Shown here in pieces: positions 12,720 to 25,025 of a stretch of DNA of 64,000 nt. Each line of letters opens with the position of its first letter. Within the stretch, counting starts at the first letter, position 1. The translations under genes and the position numbers were made by a program. The notes under the pieces were generated by a model. That model had not been told where the DNA came from. It was given only the letters and a program-made list of their open reading frames with translations, and searched no databases. Source of the stretch: Brachypodius melanocephalos (taxonomy: Eukaryota > Chordata > Aves > Passeriformes > Pycnonotidae); the NCBI GenBank assembly GCA_013398615.1, contig VZSR01000520.1:26228539-26292538 (forward strand), written 5' to 3'.

Positions 12720-13172
12720 TGTGAATTGTGGTTTAGGAATGGTACTGCCCAATGTAGTGCTCCTGCTGAGATTCTCCAAACCACGTGCCACTTGCTCATT
12801 CCCCATTTCTCCCTCCCGCTTCCCCTGCAACAGGAGGGGAAAGAGAATTGGAGGCACAAAAAGTAAAGACCAGGAGTTGAGATAAGAGTAATTAATGGAA
12901 ACAGCAATGAGACAAGAAAATTAACAGTAACAGCTGCAATATTAATGACCAAAGTGTACAAAAGAGAGAGTGATTCACATGCACAATTCTCACCCCCACC
13001 CAACCACAGCCACACTATCCTGATGGGAAGGAACCCCTTCTCCCCAGAGGAGACTCTCTTCCCCCTGCCACTGGAAAAAGTCATGAGGTGGTATAGAGTA
13101 TCCTCTGCGTTGTAGCCAAGCCCCCTCCTGGCTGCTGCAAAAACTAACCCTGTCCTGGCCAGAACCAGGACA
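12720..13172 (-). mobile_element. Solo LTR, avian ERV (family B), antisense
   Basis: Read on the minus strand, the element starts TGTCCTGGTTCTGGCCAGGA, continues CAGGGTTAGTTTTTGCAGCA and GCCAGGAGGGGGCTTGGC, and ends ...AACCACAATTCACA. It therefore has TG...CA termini and a length of about 453 bp. A TTAATATTGCAGCTGTTACT-like stretch and a TCTTATCTCAACTCCTGG segment near the 3' end resemble the R/U5 of avian ERVL-type LTRs. No internal region and no obvious target-site duplication are present. Its 5' half differs from the family A copies. Minus-strand open frames of 70 and 134 codons across it are chance frames. Confidence 0.78.
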
Positions 13173-13189
13173 CTACATCGTCTTTAACT

Positions 13190-13278
13190 TAGAAGAAGCA
13201 AATTTAAGAAAACAAAAACAAATAAACAAACAGAACAAAACGAAAAACACAACAACAACAAAGAAAACCAAAAAACCT
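13190..13278 (+). repeat. A-rich low-complexity tract
   Basis: An A-rich stretch with CAAA/AACA-type repeats (AACAAAAACAAATAAACAAA and similar) lies directly next to the family B LTR. It may be an expanded simple repeat and has no coding content. Confidence 0.75.
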
Positions 13279-13649
13279 AGAGGCTCACATTAAAACGTAC
13301 AAGTGATACCTGCATCACTCGTACTTGTGCCTTAACACACAATAACATTTTAAGGATTTGGATACAAAAGTAATGACTGTGTGCATATATTAACTATTTT
13401 GGATGTACACTTGCGTAAACAATGACATTAAAATGTGCATTTTGTACCAATCTGACTTTTGCTAACAGTATAATCCAGGAAAAGCAAAGAATCATTTTAT
13501 CATACAAATTCAGGGGAGAGATACTTAGGCCCAGAATATCTGTATGTGTGAAGTAAGTACACGTAGGCATGCCTAAAGGAGGGAAACAAGGGGAGATGTC
13601 TGGGGGGGAAAAAATCCCTTTCTATTTTCTCCAGAGGAAAGATTTGTCA

Positions 13650-14173
13650 TATCTAGAATACTGCATCCAGTTTTAGGTCCCCAGTAAAAGTAAGACATCT
13701 ATAAATTGTAGCAAGTTTGACAGAGGGCAACTGGTATGGCCAGGAAGCCATAGTATTTGCAATGTAAAGAGAGACCAAGGGTACTGCTCTTGTACAGCCT
13801 GGGAAAGAAAAAATATTCTTTTCTTTGTTGGCTCCAGGGAGACCTAATGGCAGCCTGACAGAGTCTGTGCAGAGGTTGTCAAGAAGGGCAGCCTCTTCAC
13901 AGTGCTCCATGACAACAGGGTGAGAAACAACTGACTTGAATTAAAACAGAGTTTCAGACAGGTTACAAGGGAAAACTTTTTCACCATGGGGGCTGACCAT
14001 CCTTGGAACAGAGAGGTTTTACTATCTCCAGCCTTGGAGATTGCCAGTGTCTAACGTGGTAAAGTCCTGAGCAACATGGTGTGATCTCATATTGATATCA
14101 CGTTGGGAAGAAGTTGGGTTGGACTGGAGACTACCAGTGGTCGCTTCCAACCTCGTCATTCTACAATTCTCTG
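13650..14173 (+). mobile_element. CR1 LINE fragment (end of ORF2 plus 3' UTR), sense
   Basis: Landmarks appear in CR1 sense order: ACTGCATCCAGTTTTAGGTC, a GACAGAGGGCAACTGGTATG-like piece, GTACAGCCTGGGAAAGAAAA, AAACTTTTTCACCATGGGGG, CTTGGAACAGAGAGGTTTTA, GGTTGGACTGGAGACTACCA and CGCTTCCAACCTCGTCATTC. It ends in a decayed octamer repeat (ATTCTACAATTCTCTGATC). It is about 520 bp, 5'-truncated and full of indels, so no reading frame survives. Confidence 0.87.
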
Positions 14174-14904
14174 ATCTAGTAGCTTCTGCTGTTTGAAGTC
14201 ATTAATTTTTTTTCCTCCAACAGTGAAAGAAGTCTGTGTTGTAAACCACACTTCCTTTCAGGTGAAGTGAAAAGCCAATCCTAACTAGAACTGGAGCTTC
14301 ATTGAAAGCGTGGCCTTAACCAAAATTAAAATGAGCTTTTGCAGATACAATGAGGAAACATTTATTTCCCTCCGAATTTTGACTTTCTGAAAAGAAAGCA
14401 TTTCCCAGAACAATTTCAATCTTCTTTAGAAGGGACAGAGAAGTGAAATGGAATTAAAAAGGAGGAAGAATCTAGTTCAGATAGATAAGGAACAAGAAGC
14501 TGGCTACAAATAGTTTGCCAAGTTCTGTGCTTCTGTTTGTTCTTCTTGTGTTGTCTCTGTGTCAAATTTCAAAAAGAAAATTGGGTTTTCTGGATGCTAA
14601 TTCAAAAATACATACCAGAAATTAAAATTTGCATAACAGTTAGGAATTGCATAGAGTTTCTAGCTTACTAATATAATTTTACTAATCTAGTTTACTTACT
14701 ATACTAATCTTTAATCTTGAGATTAATGCAAATCATAAGATCCTCAGTGACCAAAGAAGGCTATATCCAAATAACCAGTTTTGAAGTATATGGGAGTGTT
14801 AATCCCACTACCTCTTTCTCACATACCTCTGTTGTTTGAACATCATCACAAGTTTTTTTATTTGCATATTTTTCAGTTATATAATCTGTCCAATTTTATA
14901 AATA

Positions 14905-15206
14905 GGTTCCTTCTTCCCCTAGATTTATATGCTGAGTGTACCACCATATGGTATGGGATATGCCTTGGGTCGGTTGGAGTCAGCTGTTCCAGCTGTGTCT
15001 CTATCCAACTTCTTGGGCACCCCCTGCCTGCTCACTGCTGGAGTGGTGTGAAAAACAAAAAAGGGCTTGACTCTGTGTAAGCACTGTGCAGGAATAAATT
15101 ACACATCCGTGTGTTAGCAACACCTTTTTTCAAGACAGATCCAAAATGTAGCCCCGTACCAGCTACTGTGAAGAATATTAACTGTATCCCAATCAAAAGC
15201 AGTATA
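14905..15206 (-). mobile_element. Truncated LTR, avian ERVL-type (family A), antisense
   Basis: This is the 5' part of a family A LTR on the minus strand. The + strand shows an inverted TATA region (ATTTATAT near 14922-14930), then CCATATGGTATGGGATATGC, GTCAGCTGTTCCAGCTGTGT, CCAACTTCTTGGGCACCCCC and GGAGTGGTGTGAAAAACAAA. It ends with GGGCTTGACTCTGTGTAAGC and a GAAGAATATTAACTGTATCC-type terminus. The part downstream of the TATA box (R/U5, to the left) is missing or beyond recognition. Confidence 0.82.
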
Positions 15207-18200
15207 ATGTTGCAAAGTAATTGGAATCTGCAAGTTATGGTAAGCGTAGGAGAAAAAGATGCCTTATTTTACAGTTATGTGATGGTTCTCAACAGTTAAA
15301 TAGAAGAATAACTTCAGTAAGGCTCCTTGTACTAATAAGTACAATTACCTGAAATAAGTATTTTTAGATTTGAACTTTCAGTTAATATGGGTAGCTTCTC
15401 TTCATGCAATGCCAGCAGGTTTTTTGCTTCCTAACCAGTTGTAGCACTTTATAAGTTAAAAACTGTCAAAGATATTTAGCAGAATTTAAATCTACAAGTT
15501 TCAATGCTTACAAGTCTTCAACTGGAATACTTGTAATTCATGTTTAAGTGGCACGAGCAAATGGTCTAAATAGCAGTTGGCTTTATGGAGGTCCATTTAT
15601 TTTTTCCACAAAGTCTCTTGTAAAATGACATAGAAGTTCATTTTTTTAAAGACTGAGATCGATAGATATGAAAGTAGGAAATCAAGGTTTTTTATTATTT
15701 CCCCAAATGAAGAACTTATAGGCGCAGGGACAAACTCAATTTTCATTTTAATTACAGAACTGAATCACCCTGTAACAGGACAAATAGATAAAGAAAGATA
15801 TTTTGTAAGCCATTAGTTCTAGTCCTGGATAAAAAGACACTTCTATTCAAGCTTTGGATACAGTTGTATGTGTTTAATTTACTTCCATTCTATAGTTTCA
15901 TGACTGATGTTATGGAATATAATACTCAGATGGTGCCATTTCAACCATGCTCCATGGACTCTGTGTATAGATATAGAATGGTGTAATTCTTGCTGTTAGA
16001 ATGTTGCTCTCATTCCAGTTTTAAGAGCTATTAAAAACTATAAATTATTTCTACCTAATAAGTCAATATTCCTCTTCACAGCCACTGCAGTAGCGAGTCA
16101 GAATACAATAAATAGCCTAAATAGTCAAATTCCTGTACTCTGACTGACCCCTGCTTAAAGATTCCAGCCTGTTTGTTCTGCCATCTCTCAATCTTCTTCA
16201 GAGTTCTCTCAGTCTAGATTTCCCTCAGGGGAACACAATATGTAGCAGAAGATTGGGCTGCTCTAACATCCAGTTTCCCAACCCAAATGAACTGGAAACC
16301 ATTTACGATGGGATTAGTGAAGCTTCAACCACTAAGGCAGAGTGGTGATTTCAGTCCTTCCTCTGAAGCAATAGCAGGCAACTTGAGCACCTGTCCCAGC
16401 AGTTCACCTCAGAGAACTGGTCTTTTCATACCTGTTTTTTTTTATCTCACTCTTTCAGTTATGGCCGTTGACTCATTTCCCTGCTCTTTTCATCCTGTCT
16501 GCTTGCTTCTGTTCTGGCAGTTGCTGTCATTGTTTCAGTACTAGTTGCTTTAGACAGAACATGGTGTAATTACAGTCATTAAGAAGAATGACCAAGTAAT
16601 GGTATCACTGTAAACCGCACTGTTCTTTTTGCAGAGCAGTTTTGGGGAGCTCATGGACAAGACAGCAGCTGTGTTTTAAGTATTCTTTGTTCTTCAGCAC
16701 AGCAGTGACTTCTGTTTTATCGAAGAGTTTCAGACACCTGACATTAAATATAAACCTTGAGCTAATTAAATTTCCCACTTACAAGCACAGAAGAGGTTCT
16801 TTTTTATACCAAAGAGATGAGGGGCTTTGATATGCAGTGGGAGATGGTGTAATACATGTTTTGGAGGAAGCTAACCTGCTCCAGTTTGATGCAGCCAAAC
16901 ATACAAGCTAAACATCCAAGCAATTACTCTGTGAGGGAACATTAAGGTTTTTGTTTGTCTTCTGTTATAAGAAAGAAAAATGCAGGGACCATCCTTCTCT
17001 TTGTTTATTGAACTAAGTGTTAAAATCAATAGAAAATTGGGGTGAAGAAACACTGCTGTCTTTAAATCAGGTTGGTTAAAACCTCAATCTTCTCTCAGCA
17101 ACCCATGGCAGTTTCAGTGAATTTTTAGTCAATTTGTGGAGGTGAGGGGAGCCAACACCCTGAGAATTTGGACTTTGGATTTGGAATCTGTGTGTTCAGT
17201 CTCCTCCTGTTTTGTGCCACTTTCAGTGAGGTGCTGTAGCCTCAAAAGAATTGGAATTTTAGGAAGGTCTTTCTCACTCTGTAGTGTCATAAGGATTTTC
17301 CCAGTAGTAAGCCCCAATGTCTCCCCATGACTTCTCTCCTTTGTCGCTTTAATGCTTGTGCAATCACAGCTCTTGTTAGTGTTACGGGAGATAAAAGTCC
17401 AAGGTTTGGGGGCTGTTTCTGAACTGGATCAGACAGCCAAAGAGGAGAAGGCTGCTCTGCATTGGAAAGCAGCTGCATGAAGTTTTACTGGTGCTACTGA
17501 GATGGCTCTATTTTCTCAGTGATTTGATGCAGGTGAGCAGTAGAAGCAGAGCCCTCCCTTGTTATCCTTGTGTAGTTCACACTTTATTGAATTTATTATC
17601 CTCCTGTCCCTGCCCCATTTCCAGACTTGGAATTGGTTATTGTCTCACTTTCTGCATTTGTTCAACTTTCTAACAATAATAAAGTCAGAGAGACTGACTT
17701 TAGAAATAAATCTGTGGATAGAAAAATTTCTTGGGAACATGGCAGACCAGACTCACATCTTTTCTCCAATAAGGATGTGACCATGTGCAAAGAAAAGGGA
17801 TGGAGAGAAACTCAAGTATATATCATAGGCTTGGTGTTTACAGTGGCAGTTTGGCACTGTAAACTTTGGTACTTTGTTCTGTGCTGAACCTTTTGTGGGC
17901 TGAGAGGTGTCCTTTTTTTGCCCTCCAGTGAAATATTTTAGCCATCAGCATTCTCTTTAAGCTTTCTGTGTCTCCTCATTCGTTTAGAAACAGAAGAAAA
18001 AAAAAAAACTTTTTAATGTTTTGCTTCTTGCCCTGACATGACTTTGAAAGTTTTCCTATCTCACTGGGAAAAAAAAAATTAGCATGGCAAAACAATTTCC
18101 AACTCCGCTTTAGTGATTTATGAAAACTTTGAGAGAGAGGAAGCACTGAACTGTCAAAGATCCAAGGCACCTGATGGAGTAACAAGCCACCTCATGCCAT

Positions 18201-19224
18201 CCCTGCAACTAGAATGTTGTACACTCAAATTGCCTTGTGCTGCTGTTGGATTGGTCTGACCTACATTTTACGAAATCTTGGTGCCCAACGTTTCCAGGGG
18301 CTGACTCTTGGCCTTCAGAGGTGCCTTGCCAATAGAAACACTAAGCAGCAGGTCTGAGGAAGCAGTATGAATATGGACTGCACCGCCTAACACACTGTGA
18401 TGCCGTTTTAATTTGCACCATGCACTAGGCTACTTCCACTGCTGCTTCTGTTACTGTGTTATAGTGGCAACGTTTCTTAAGTTTTTCAAATTAGTTGAGG
18501 ACCAACCAGTCACTTTTTGTGCCAAGTACATTGGCTAGAAATACTCCACGGGTCCTTACACTGTATTACACCAGGCTTGAGCCGACTTCTCTACTTATTT
18601 GCTATCATGGGGTAATGTGAACTAAAACAACATTTACTTTGTCGCTTTTGCTGGGATGGGCCTTTTCACATGAGTTTCTGTTCTTCTCTAAGAGCAACAA
18701 TTTGCCTGACAGAAAGGAATTCCTTGCCATTGGATGCTGATATGGTCTCACGACTCTGTATACAGGGCTCTGCTGGCTGTCCATTCACAGCTGTACTTTG
18801 CCTGGCTGATTCCTTCACCTTTTTTTTACCTCTCCTCTGTGTGATTCTCTGTTATGACTTCCTTGGTTTATCAGTGAGCTGAAAAGTCTAGCTTTTTGAG
18901 GTAAGAACCTAGTTAGAGATGTCTAAGAACCGAAGTTTTTTAAAGTCGTTAAAGCCTAATAAAATTGAGTTAGTGGAAGGTTTAAAGTCTCTGGAAGAAC
19001 TACCTGCAATCAAGCCACTGACTAGTGCTGGTAGTTTGGAGTAGATAGCAATACAAAATATGAAACTCTTGTAAAAATTGGGATGATGAGATCATTAAAG
19101 TAAATATCTATTCTATGCCATGTAAAAATACACAAAATCAAAATTGGAGAATCTCTAAGAAGCATATGCAGGATTATGAAATCTGTTAGCTGGTGGAAAG
19201 GGTGTGTGGCCAAAGGCTACATAT

Positions 19225-19375
19225 TCTGATTCTACCACTGAAATGTTGAAATGCTGGATGAATATAGATGAATCACATCTCTAAACTCTGCTTCAGCTGC
19301 TTTATTTGTATAAACGGAACAAGAAGTTTTACCCTTTTACATAACACCTTTGGAGACTATGAAAATGCAGGTACT
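19225..19375 (+). mobile_element. MIR-like ancient SINE relic
   Basis: Landmarks in sense order are TTCTACCACTGAAATG (family TTCTGCCACTGACTTG), GAATCACATCTCTAAACTCT (CAAGTCACTTAACCTCTCTG), CTTCAGCTGCTTTATTTGTA (CCTCAGTTTCCCCATCTGTA), and a tail with ACACCTTTGGAGACTATGAA (AGCGCTTTGAGATCTATGGATGAA). Divergence is high, but the motif order across about 150 bp is consistent. Confidence 0.55.
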
Positions 19376-19627
19376 CTTGCTTTAAAATGAGAGAAGGAAA
19401 ACAGATACAGAGTAAGAAGCAGCCCTCTCTAGAGCAGTTAAAGATACACAGGAAAACCGTGTGTGTAATAAGAGCTATTTGGAAGACAGATTTTCCCATG
19501 AGAAGTTAGGAAGAAAATCTGAAAGTGTAAAAGAAGAATTTGGCTTGCCCTATAAATATTGTATGAAAGGGAATTCTTTTGTTATTAATATGATATTTAG
19601 AAATAAAGTAATAACATTGTCAGGAGG

Positions 19628-19820
19628 ACTTAAAATGCCATTTCATTTTTGTTGGTTTTTTCACAGGACATGTTTTTATGCTAAAATGTCAATTCAATAA
19701 TTTTGAAAAATCATGACTTTGATGTGTTTCAGTTCAGTTCTCTTCAGCTGAAGAACTGAAAAAAATGGCATTTCAATTTGAAAAACTAAGGTGAAAGAAA
19801 ACTTTTCACTTAGAAATGTG
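19628..19820. repeat. Palindrome-rich block, possible ancient DNA-transposon relic
   Basis: The centre is a near-perfect palindrome at 19733-19760: TTCAGTTC, one extra T, CTTCAG, then CTGAAG and AACTGAA. Outside it, AAAATGCCATTTCATTTTTG (about 19632) is mirrored by AAAAAATGGCATTTCAATTT (about 19760). TTTTTTCAC on the left is mirrored by GTGAAAGAAAA on the right, which itself folds with ACTTTTCAC. The nested symmetry over about 190 bp suggests a decayed foldback or TIR element. I cannot name a family. Confidence 0.5.
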
Positions 19821-20837
19821 CCACAGGAAAACAATGTATTTTTTTTGTGTTGGAATTTACATTTCCCAATAAAAAACAATCTTTCTTGAGAAGACTTTCT
19901 ACATGAGCAATTTTCAGTCAGTGCTAGACATAACATTGCTTTTCTTACTCTGTGCTTAGCACTGCTCGCAGTGGAAAAGTGTTAGGGAGTATCAAAGAAT
20001 GCAGGTGGCAGAAGAAGTCCTCTGCCTGCCACAGAACACAAAACAGAAGGCTGCCCATCTCTTTTGTTTACAAAGAGAGAAGTCAAGAATAAGGTATTTT
20101 CTTTATTCAATTCCTGTCTAAACTTAGAGCTTTTGTTAAATCGATACATGCATATCATGCTGATGCCTTTTACTGGAAAAAATTCCATTTTAACTTCCCA
20201 TTCATGACTGCTTTTCTGACTAATGTGATAGAGGCCTTATGTTTTGGAAGATTTTTAACCTGTGTCCAGCATTCCATAATGATGTGTTACTCATCTGGTA
20301 TGAGTAGTTCTTCCAGCATAGGTGTGAAAGCTGTCATTTTTAGGAGAGCAGAGACCAACTTAGAAGTTTCAGCCACAGTTTTCCAGTGAATAAGTGGGCC
20401 TGCTGGGATTTGCTCAGTTCTGAGTGTCTCAGATATTTGAATAAAATGTTACATACTAGTAATAGTTTGCTTTTATAAGCAGCAGTTTACATTGTCGTGA
20501 TGGGAAGGAGAGCTAGCACAGAGCCACTTGTCTTTTTTCCTGATGCCATCAAGAGAGGCATGTAAGCAGTGGTCTGGAGCTGCTGTCTCACTAGCAGAGG
20601 AGCTTTTATGGCTCTGAGTTTGGAAGGAAAAGCCACAGAAGGAGAGGGAGGGAGTTACTCTGAGTGAATCATCACTGTTGTATTTTCTTCGACAGCGAAG
20701 AGTTTAGAGAAGCTCTTCCAATACCTGAGCCATTTCATGTTATGGTTTTGTCTTCTTTTCTCTTTATCTATGCTGTATCAGCACAACAGAATGGCCACCT
20801 GAAAATGTTTTCATGGGTGACAAAGTGCAAGGTTTAT

Positions 20838-20875
20838 TTCTTATTTATTTATTTGCTTACTTACTTACTTACTTC
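20838..20875 (+). repeat. Tetranucleotide microsatellite (TTTA/CTTA)n
   Basis: A short run of TTTA units passes into CTTA units (ATTTATTTATTTGCTTACTT and onwards), all within the intron. It is likely length-polymorphic. Confidence 0.85.
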
Positions 20876-23800
20876 AGCTTCTTCACAATGTTAGCTAGCC
20901 ACACTTGGTATGACAGTGAATTGAAAAGTATACTGTGCAACACTGAAAGTTTCTCCTGGTTACTGGTGGCTGATGTCCTGAGGAAGAAAGCCAAGAACAA
21001 GATCTCAGAATGAAGAGAAACCTACAAGCACTGTGATCTCAGGGTTGAACTTGCTGAGGTTCCTGATATTTGAAGCAAAGAAAGTCATGCTCTGTCACAC
21101 AGGTTCTACCAATGTGTTTCTCCTGTCATCAAGAGAGATATTTTAATGCCGTTTTTACCACTCTCTTAGGGATTCTGCTTTGATTTTTGAGAGGAATTTC
21201 TTGATTCTGGTAATTAAAATAGATTTTCTTCATACCCGACACTGTTATTGCTTCCAAGCTTCCCTGGTTAATAGCATGTGTCTGTACCACTCATGACACA
21301 CTGCAACAAAAAATACTGGTCACCACAAAATGAGCTTTGAGCTGGCCAAATAGTTTCAAAAGTAGGAAATAATAATGGGAATTGTGTAAAATTTGTTCAT
21401 AAATGTTATGGTGTTAGGAGCTCTAACTGTAAAGGATCTCTCTCTTTTCAATGTGAATTTGTATTCAGTGCTGGTCAAAGTAGGATTCTATGTGCAAGCA
21501 GTATCTGCCCAACAGTCAATAGCCTAAACTGAAAATACAGTAGATTATTTGGGATTTCTCTGCTTGTCTTTTGTGTGTTGTTTTGTTTTTTATTTTTTTT
21601 AACTAAGGAGGAAAGTATTAAAAAAACCAAAGTCCTATTTTTTAGGTACTTTTTTTACTATTTCTGATGTTTGCAGCAGGAAAAGAAATCCTTTTGTTTC
21701 ATTTAATTATTCTTTTAAAATAGCATAGTAACAAGTGTTGGGTAGAAACAAAACAAAGTCACAGTTGGATGTTGCTGTTATAAGATAGGCGATGACAATG
21801 GTATCTTTTTAGTGTATCTCTTATCTGTGGTGTCATTAAATCTAATGATGTGCTAAATAATAAAAGCAGCCTTATCACAGTGCAAGGCTTTGAATTGTCT
21901 AAGTTGCCATGCCTGCGGGTTCCCTTTGGCTTTTGGACAGGGTTTGGAGTCGGAAGGAGCTGCAGTTCAGAGTGCATTTATGTGATCAAAGCTCTTTAGA
22001 CAGATGGCTGCTAGCACTCCAAAATGATTAAAATATGTTCCAAGCAACATCAGTCTGTGGGCTTGGGGACCCAACCTTTCATTAGTCAATAAAGGGTCTT
22101 GAGTTCTTGAAAATGAAATCTTTAAAGGCTAATAAGGCTGCTGGTTTGCTCTGAGCTGTTTCTTTGGATTTGCAGTTGTGGATTGGAATTGGGCCTCTGT
22201 CCAATAAATATGAGGCTTAAAAAAAATCTGGTTGCAAGAGACCTCCCAGCAGATCTGCCTGTTAAACAGTGCAGCCAAATTTTTCAGCCTCATATATGTA
22301 AATTTAGACACCTGAGTTTGCATGTAGGGAGCTGGGAAGGGACCCACAAGTGCCCCTTTGAAAAACTAGTAATTTTCTGGAGCAATAGTTTAACTGTAGG
22401 TGCCAAAGCTGGATCATTTTGACCTGTACAATTTTATTTTTAAATCCTTACGTGTTGACTAAGGATAATTCTAGAATACTTTCAGTATACCATAATCAAG
22501 AGCACTAAGCAAGTTTTCAGAGCTTTTAGAAATCAGTAATATTACTTACCGCATTCCCAAGTGTTGTCAGTACTTGCCAAGTCTAAATGTGTGATATTAT
22601 AGTTGGGTGCTACAGTGTGGCTGGGTTTATTCTCTTGTCTGAACCTGGTTTGTGAAAGATAGCAAATGGGGGCTCATGCAAGTGTGGGGTGTTTGTAACC
22701 TCTGCCGATTTATGTGAGGGCAGCAGCATTAAATGCTCGTTTAATAAGGTACTAACATGTTTGAGCCTTCTATTTCTTTTTTTTTTCTTTGTCTGACAGA
22801 AGGGAATCTGCTCTTACAATTTGCAAATTTCTGAACTTGAAGTGTTTTTACCCAGTAGACTCTTTCTACACAAGGCTCAAAACCTGAAGATATGTAAATT
22901 CTCTCACAATGCCTCAAGATTTATCCTACTGCTGTAGAATGTATTTTAAAACACATCAGAGTTTTGACATGCATCAACAGAAGTAAAACAAGTCCTGGTG
23001 ATCCCATTAGCTCAGTGTGATCCCATTAGCCACATTGTTCAGCCTGTCTTCTTTCACCTTGGGAACAGCTCTCACATTCCTTTTGTTAGGACTTGGTGGG
23101 GCCAGCAACTGAAGTTCTTCCCCACACACACCAAATTTACTCCAGGAATGTCACACTCCATCTCTTTTTCTCAGAGTCTCCCTCTGAAGGCTTGCCTGTG
23201 CCTGAGCTGCCAGTGAATTTTATTCATCTTACACATAAGCAAGTTGTTACTGTTTTTTGATAAAAGTACATCAGACTCTGGATTCTGATTATTTTGGTGA
23301 GCTGATTTTAGTTTTCATTTGTTGTAAAATATCTGGGGTTTGTGTCCCAAAGCTTTTTGTCCACCATCTTAAAAAATCCTGTCACCTACTCTGCTCTTAC
23401 CAAAGACTTCTGAACTGTGTCACATTTTCCCTAGCTCTACACGTAAGTATTTTGTTTCTGTTCTTTAGATTCCTGCAAACTAATTTTTTTTCCTCAGACA
23501 AAACTAAGAGCTTATTTGCTACGAAGTGGGCAAAACAAGACAAAAGTCTACGCTAGAAGCCCAGGATGTAGTGCACATGCCTGTTTCTCTTGGTGTCTCC
23601 ATTTCTGGAGTTTCTTATGAACAGACATATTTACCTTGGACTTGAGAGTTCTCACAGTGACTTAAGTGTGCTCTGAAGTGGTCCTGTTATTTTACTTCAG
23701 TTACCGTTCTGCCTCCTAATCACCTAAATGAGTCAGAACTTCAGAGTAAGGAAATGCACAAAGCTTTCATCAAAGTGATATGATTTTAGGACTCAATAGA

Positions 23801-24019
23801 TCATGAACAACTAGGACTGGTAAAAAAAAAACAAACTATAAAGCAGAGATTCACAATGTCTTGAAAGCAAACAGAATTTCTGTCCTTAGGAATTATGTCT
23901 TTCTTTGTATCTGCTAATGTATCAGACTTTACATTAATCACTTTTCCCTTCACTCCAGGGCATCATATGAAGCTCTTTACTAATCAAGCCAGCATCCTAT
24001 ATAGCCTTGTTTGGTGTGA

Positions 24020-24145
24020 TGGGTTTTTTGGTTGGGTTTTTTGTTTTGTTTTGTTTTTGTTGGGTGGGGTTTTTGTTTGGGTTTTTTGGGGTTTTTTGGG
24101 GGTTTTTTTTTGTTGTGTTATTTTTTTTTTTTTGTGGGGGGGAAG
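24020..24145 (+). repeat. G/T-only tract with G-quadruplex potential
   Basis: More than 100 bases are almost entirely G and T on the + strand, which is the non-template strand for MIPOL1. G tracts of 3-5 are spaced by T runs, for example GGGTGGGG, then GGG, GGGG and GGGGG separated by T6 loops at about 24061-24110. A G7 run follows at about 24136. One loop is about 9 nt, so the motif is looser than the strict G3N1-7 rule. Open frames across it on both strands are compositional artefacts. Confidence 0.8.
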
Positions 24146-24974
24146 TGATGTTGATCATTTTTCTGGGCTCTGCAGAAGCTCCATTTCCAACATCCTGTAA
24201 CAAGCAACTGCTACCAAGTGCTTCACCCATATTCACAGGTCTGAGGTTTCCAGAGAACTGAGCAGGACTTCAAGAGCAATGTGAGTCTGAAGAAGTGGAT
24301 GATTTTATACGTGCTGCTGAAGTGCTTGGGGGATTCCTGCTCTGAATGTTCTAATTTGTCATTGTTTTCATCTGGAGTTGCAAGTCCCTGTAAGTTGTAA
24401 ACACCAAGTCCTAAAGGTCTCCATTTGGGGAGTGGAAATCAAGGGCCCCCTTTGGAATGTTTTTTCTTTGCCTCTCAATTCCCCTAGCTGGAAGTTGTAA
24501 ATAGCGCTACTGATGCATTTTTTGGAAAGTGCATCGATTTAAGTTTTCTTTATTAGATTCTGCTAAATATTAAGTGAGATAAACCTAAATTTGTCACAGT
24601 AGCTATTGTATTGCAGCAGTCCTTCTGAAATGCAAGTATAGAACTGCCTTTTCCAAATGAGTCATACACTGTGAGTGCCCCGTTAATACATTTAATGTTT
24701 AATGACCAACTGTTTCTCCTGCTTCCTCCAAATTACTGTAAAGTTACTATTCCAAGGAGAGAAAGTAGCTTTTTATTCTGGAGAAGACTGTGGCATTCAT
24801 CGCTTTCAGTGAGAATGTAATCCTAAACAGTTCATGGGATTTCCTCTACTAAAAGGAAAGCATGAATTTGAAAATCTTTGAAATAGGAATGAAACTGCAA
24901 GAGAGAAAAAAATAGGTATCTGCTGTTGCATTAGTTCAGTTTGGGGGATGTAAGTGTGTGTGTGATCAAATCAA

Positions 24975-25022
<48 letters not shown>
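24975..25022 (+). repeat. (TG)n(TA)n dinucleotide microsatellite
   Basis: A short TG run leads into about 19 TA units (24983-25020). It lies in the intron. The alternating Tyr/Ile open frame through it is an artefact of the repeat. Confidence 0.95.

Positions 25023-25025
<3 letters not shown>

Noticed and set aside
12680..13084. 134-codon minus-strand frame
   Set aside because: It lies almost entirely inside the family B LTR, which does not encode protein.
9171..15206. Possible full provirus bounded by the family A LTRs at 9.2 and 14.9 kb
   Set aside because: The two LTRs are in opposite orientation, the second is truncated, and the DNA between holds an exon of MIPOL1, CR1 fragments and a different LTR but no gag, pol or env sequence.
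23895..24261. Phe/Gly/Val-rich frames on + and Lys/Asn/Pro-rich frame on -
   Set aside because: They are translations of the G/T-only tract and carry no protein signal.
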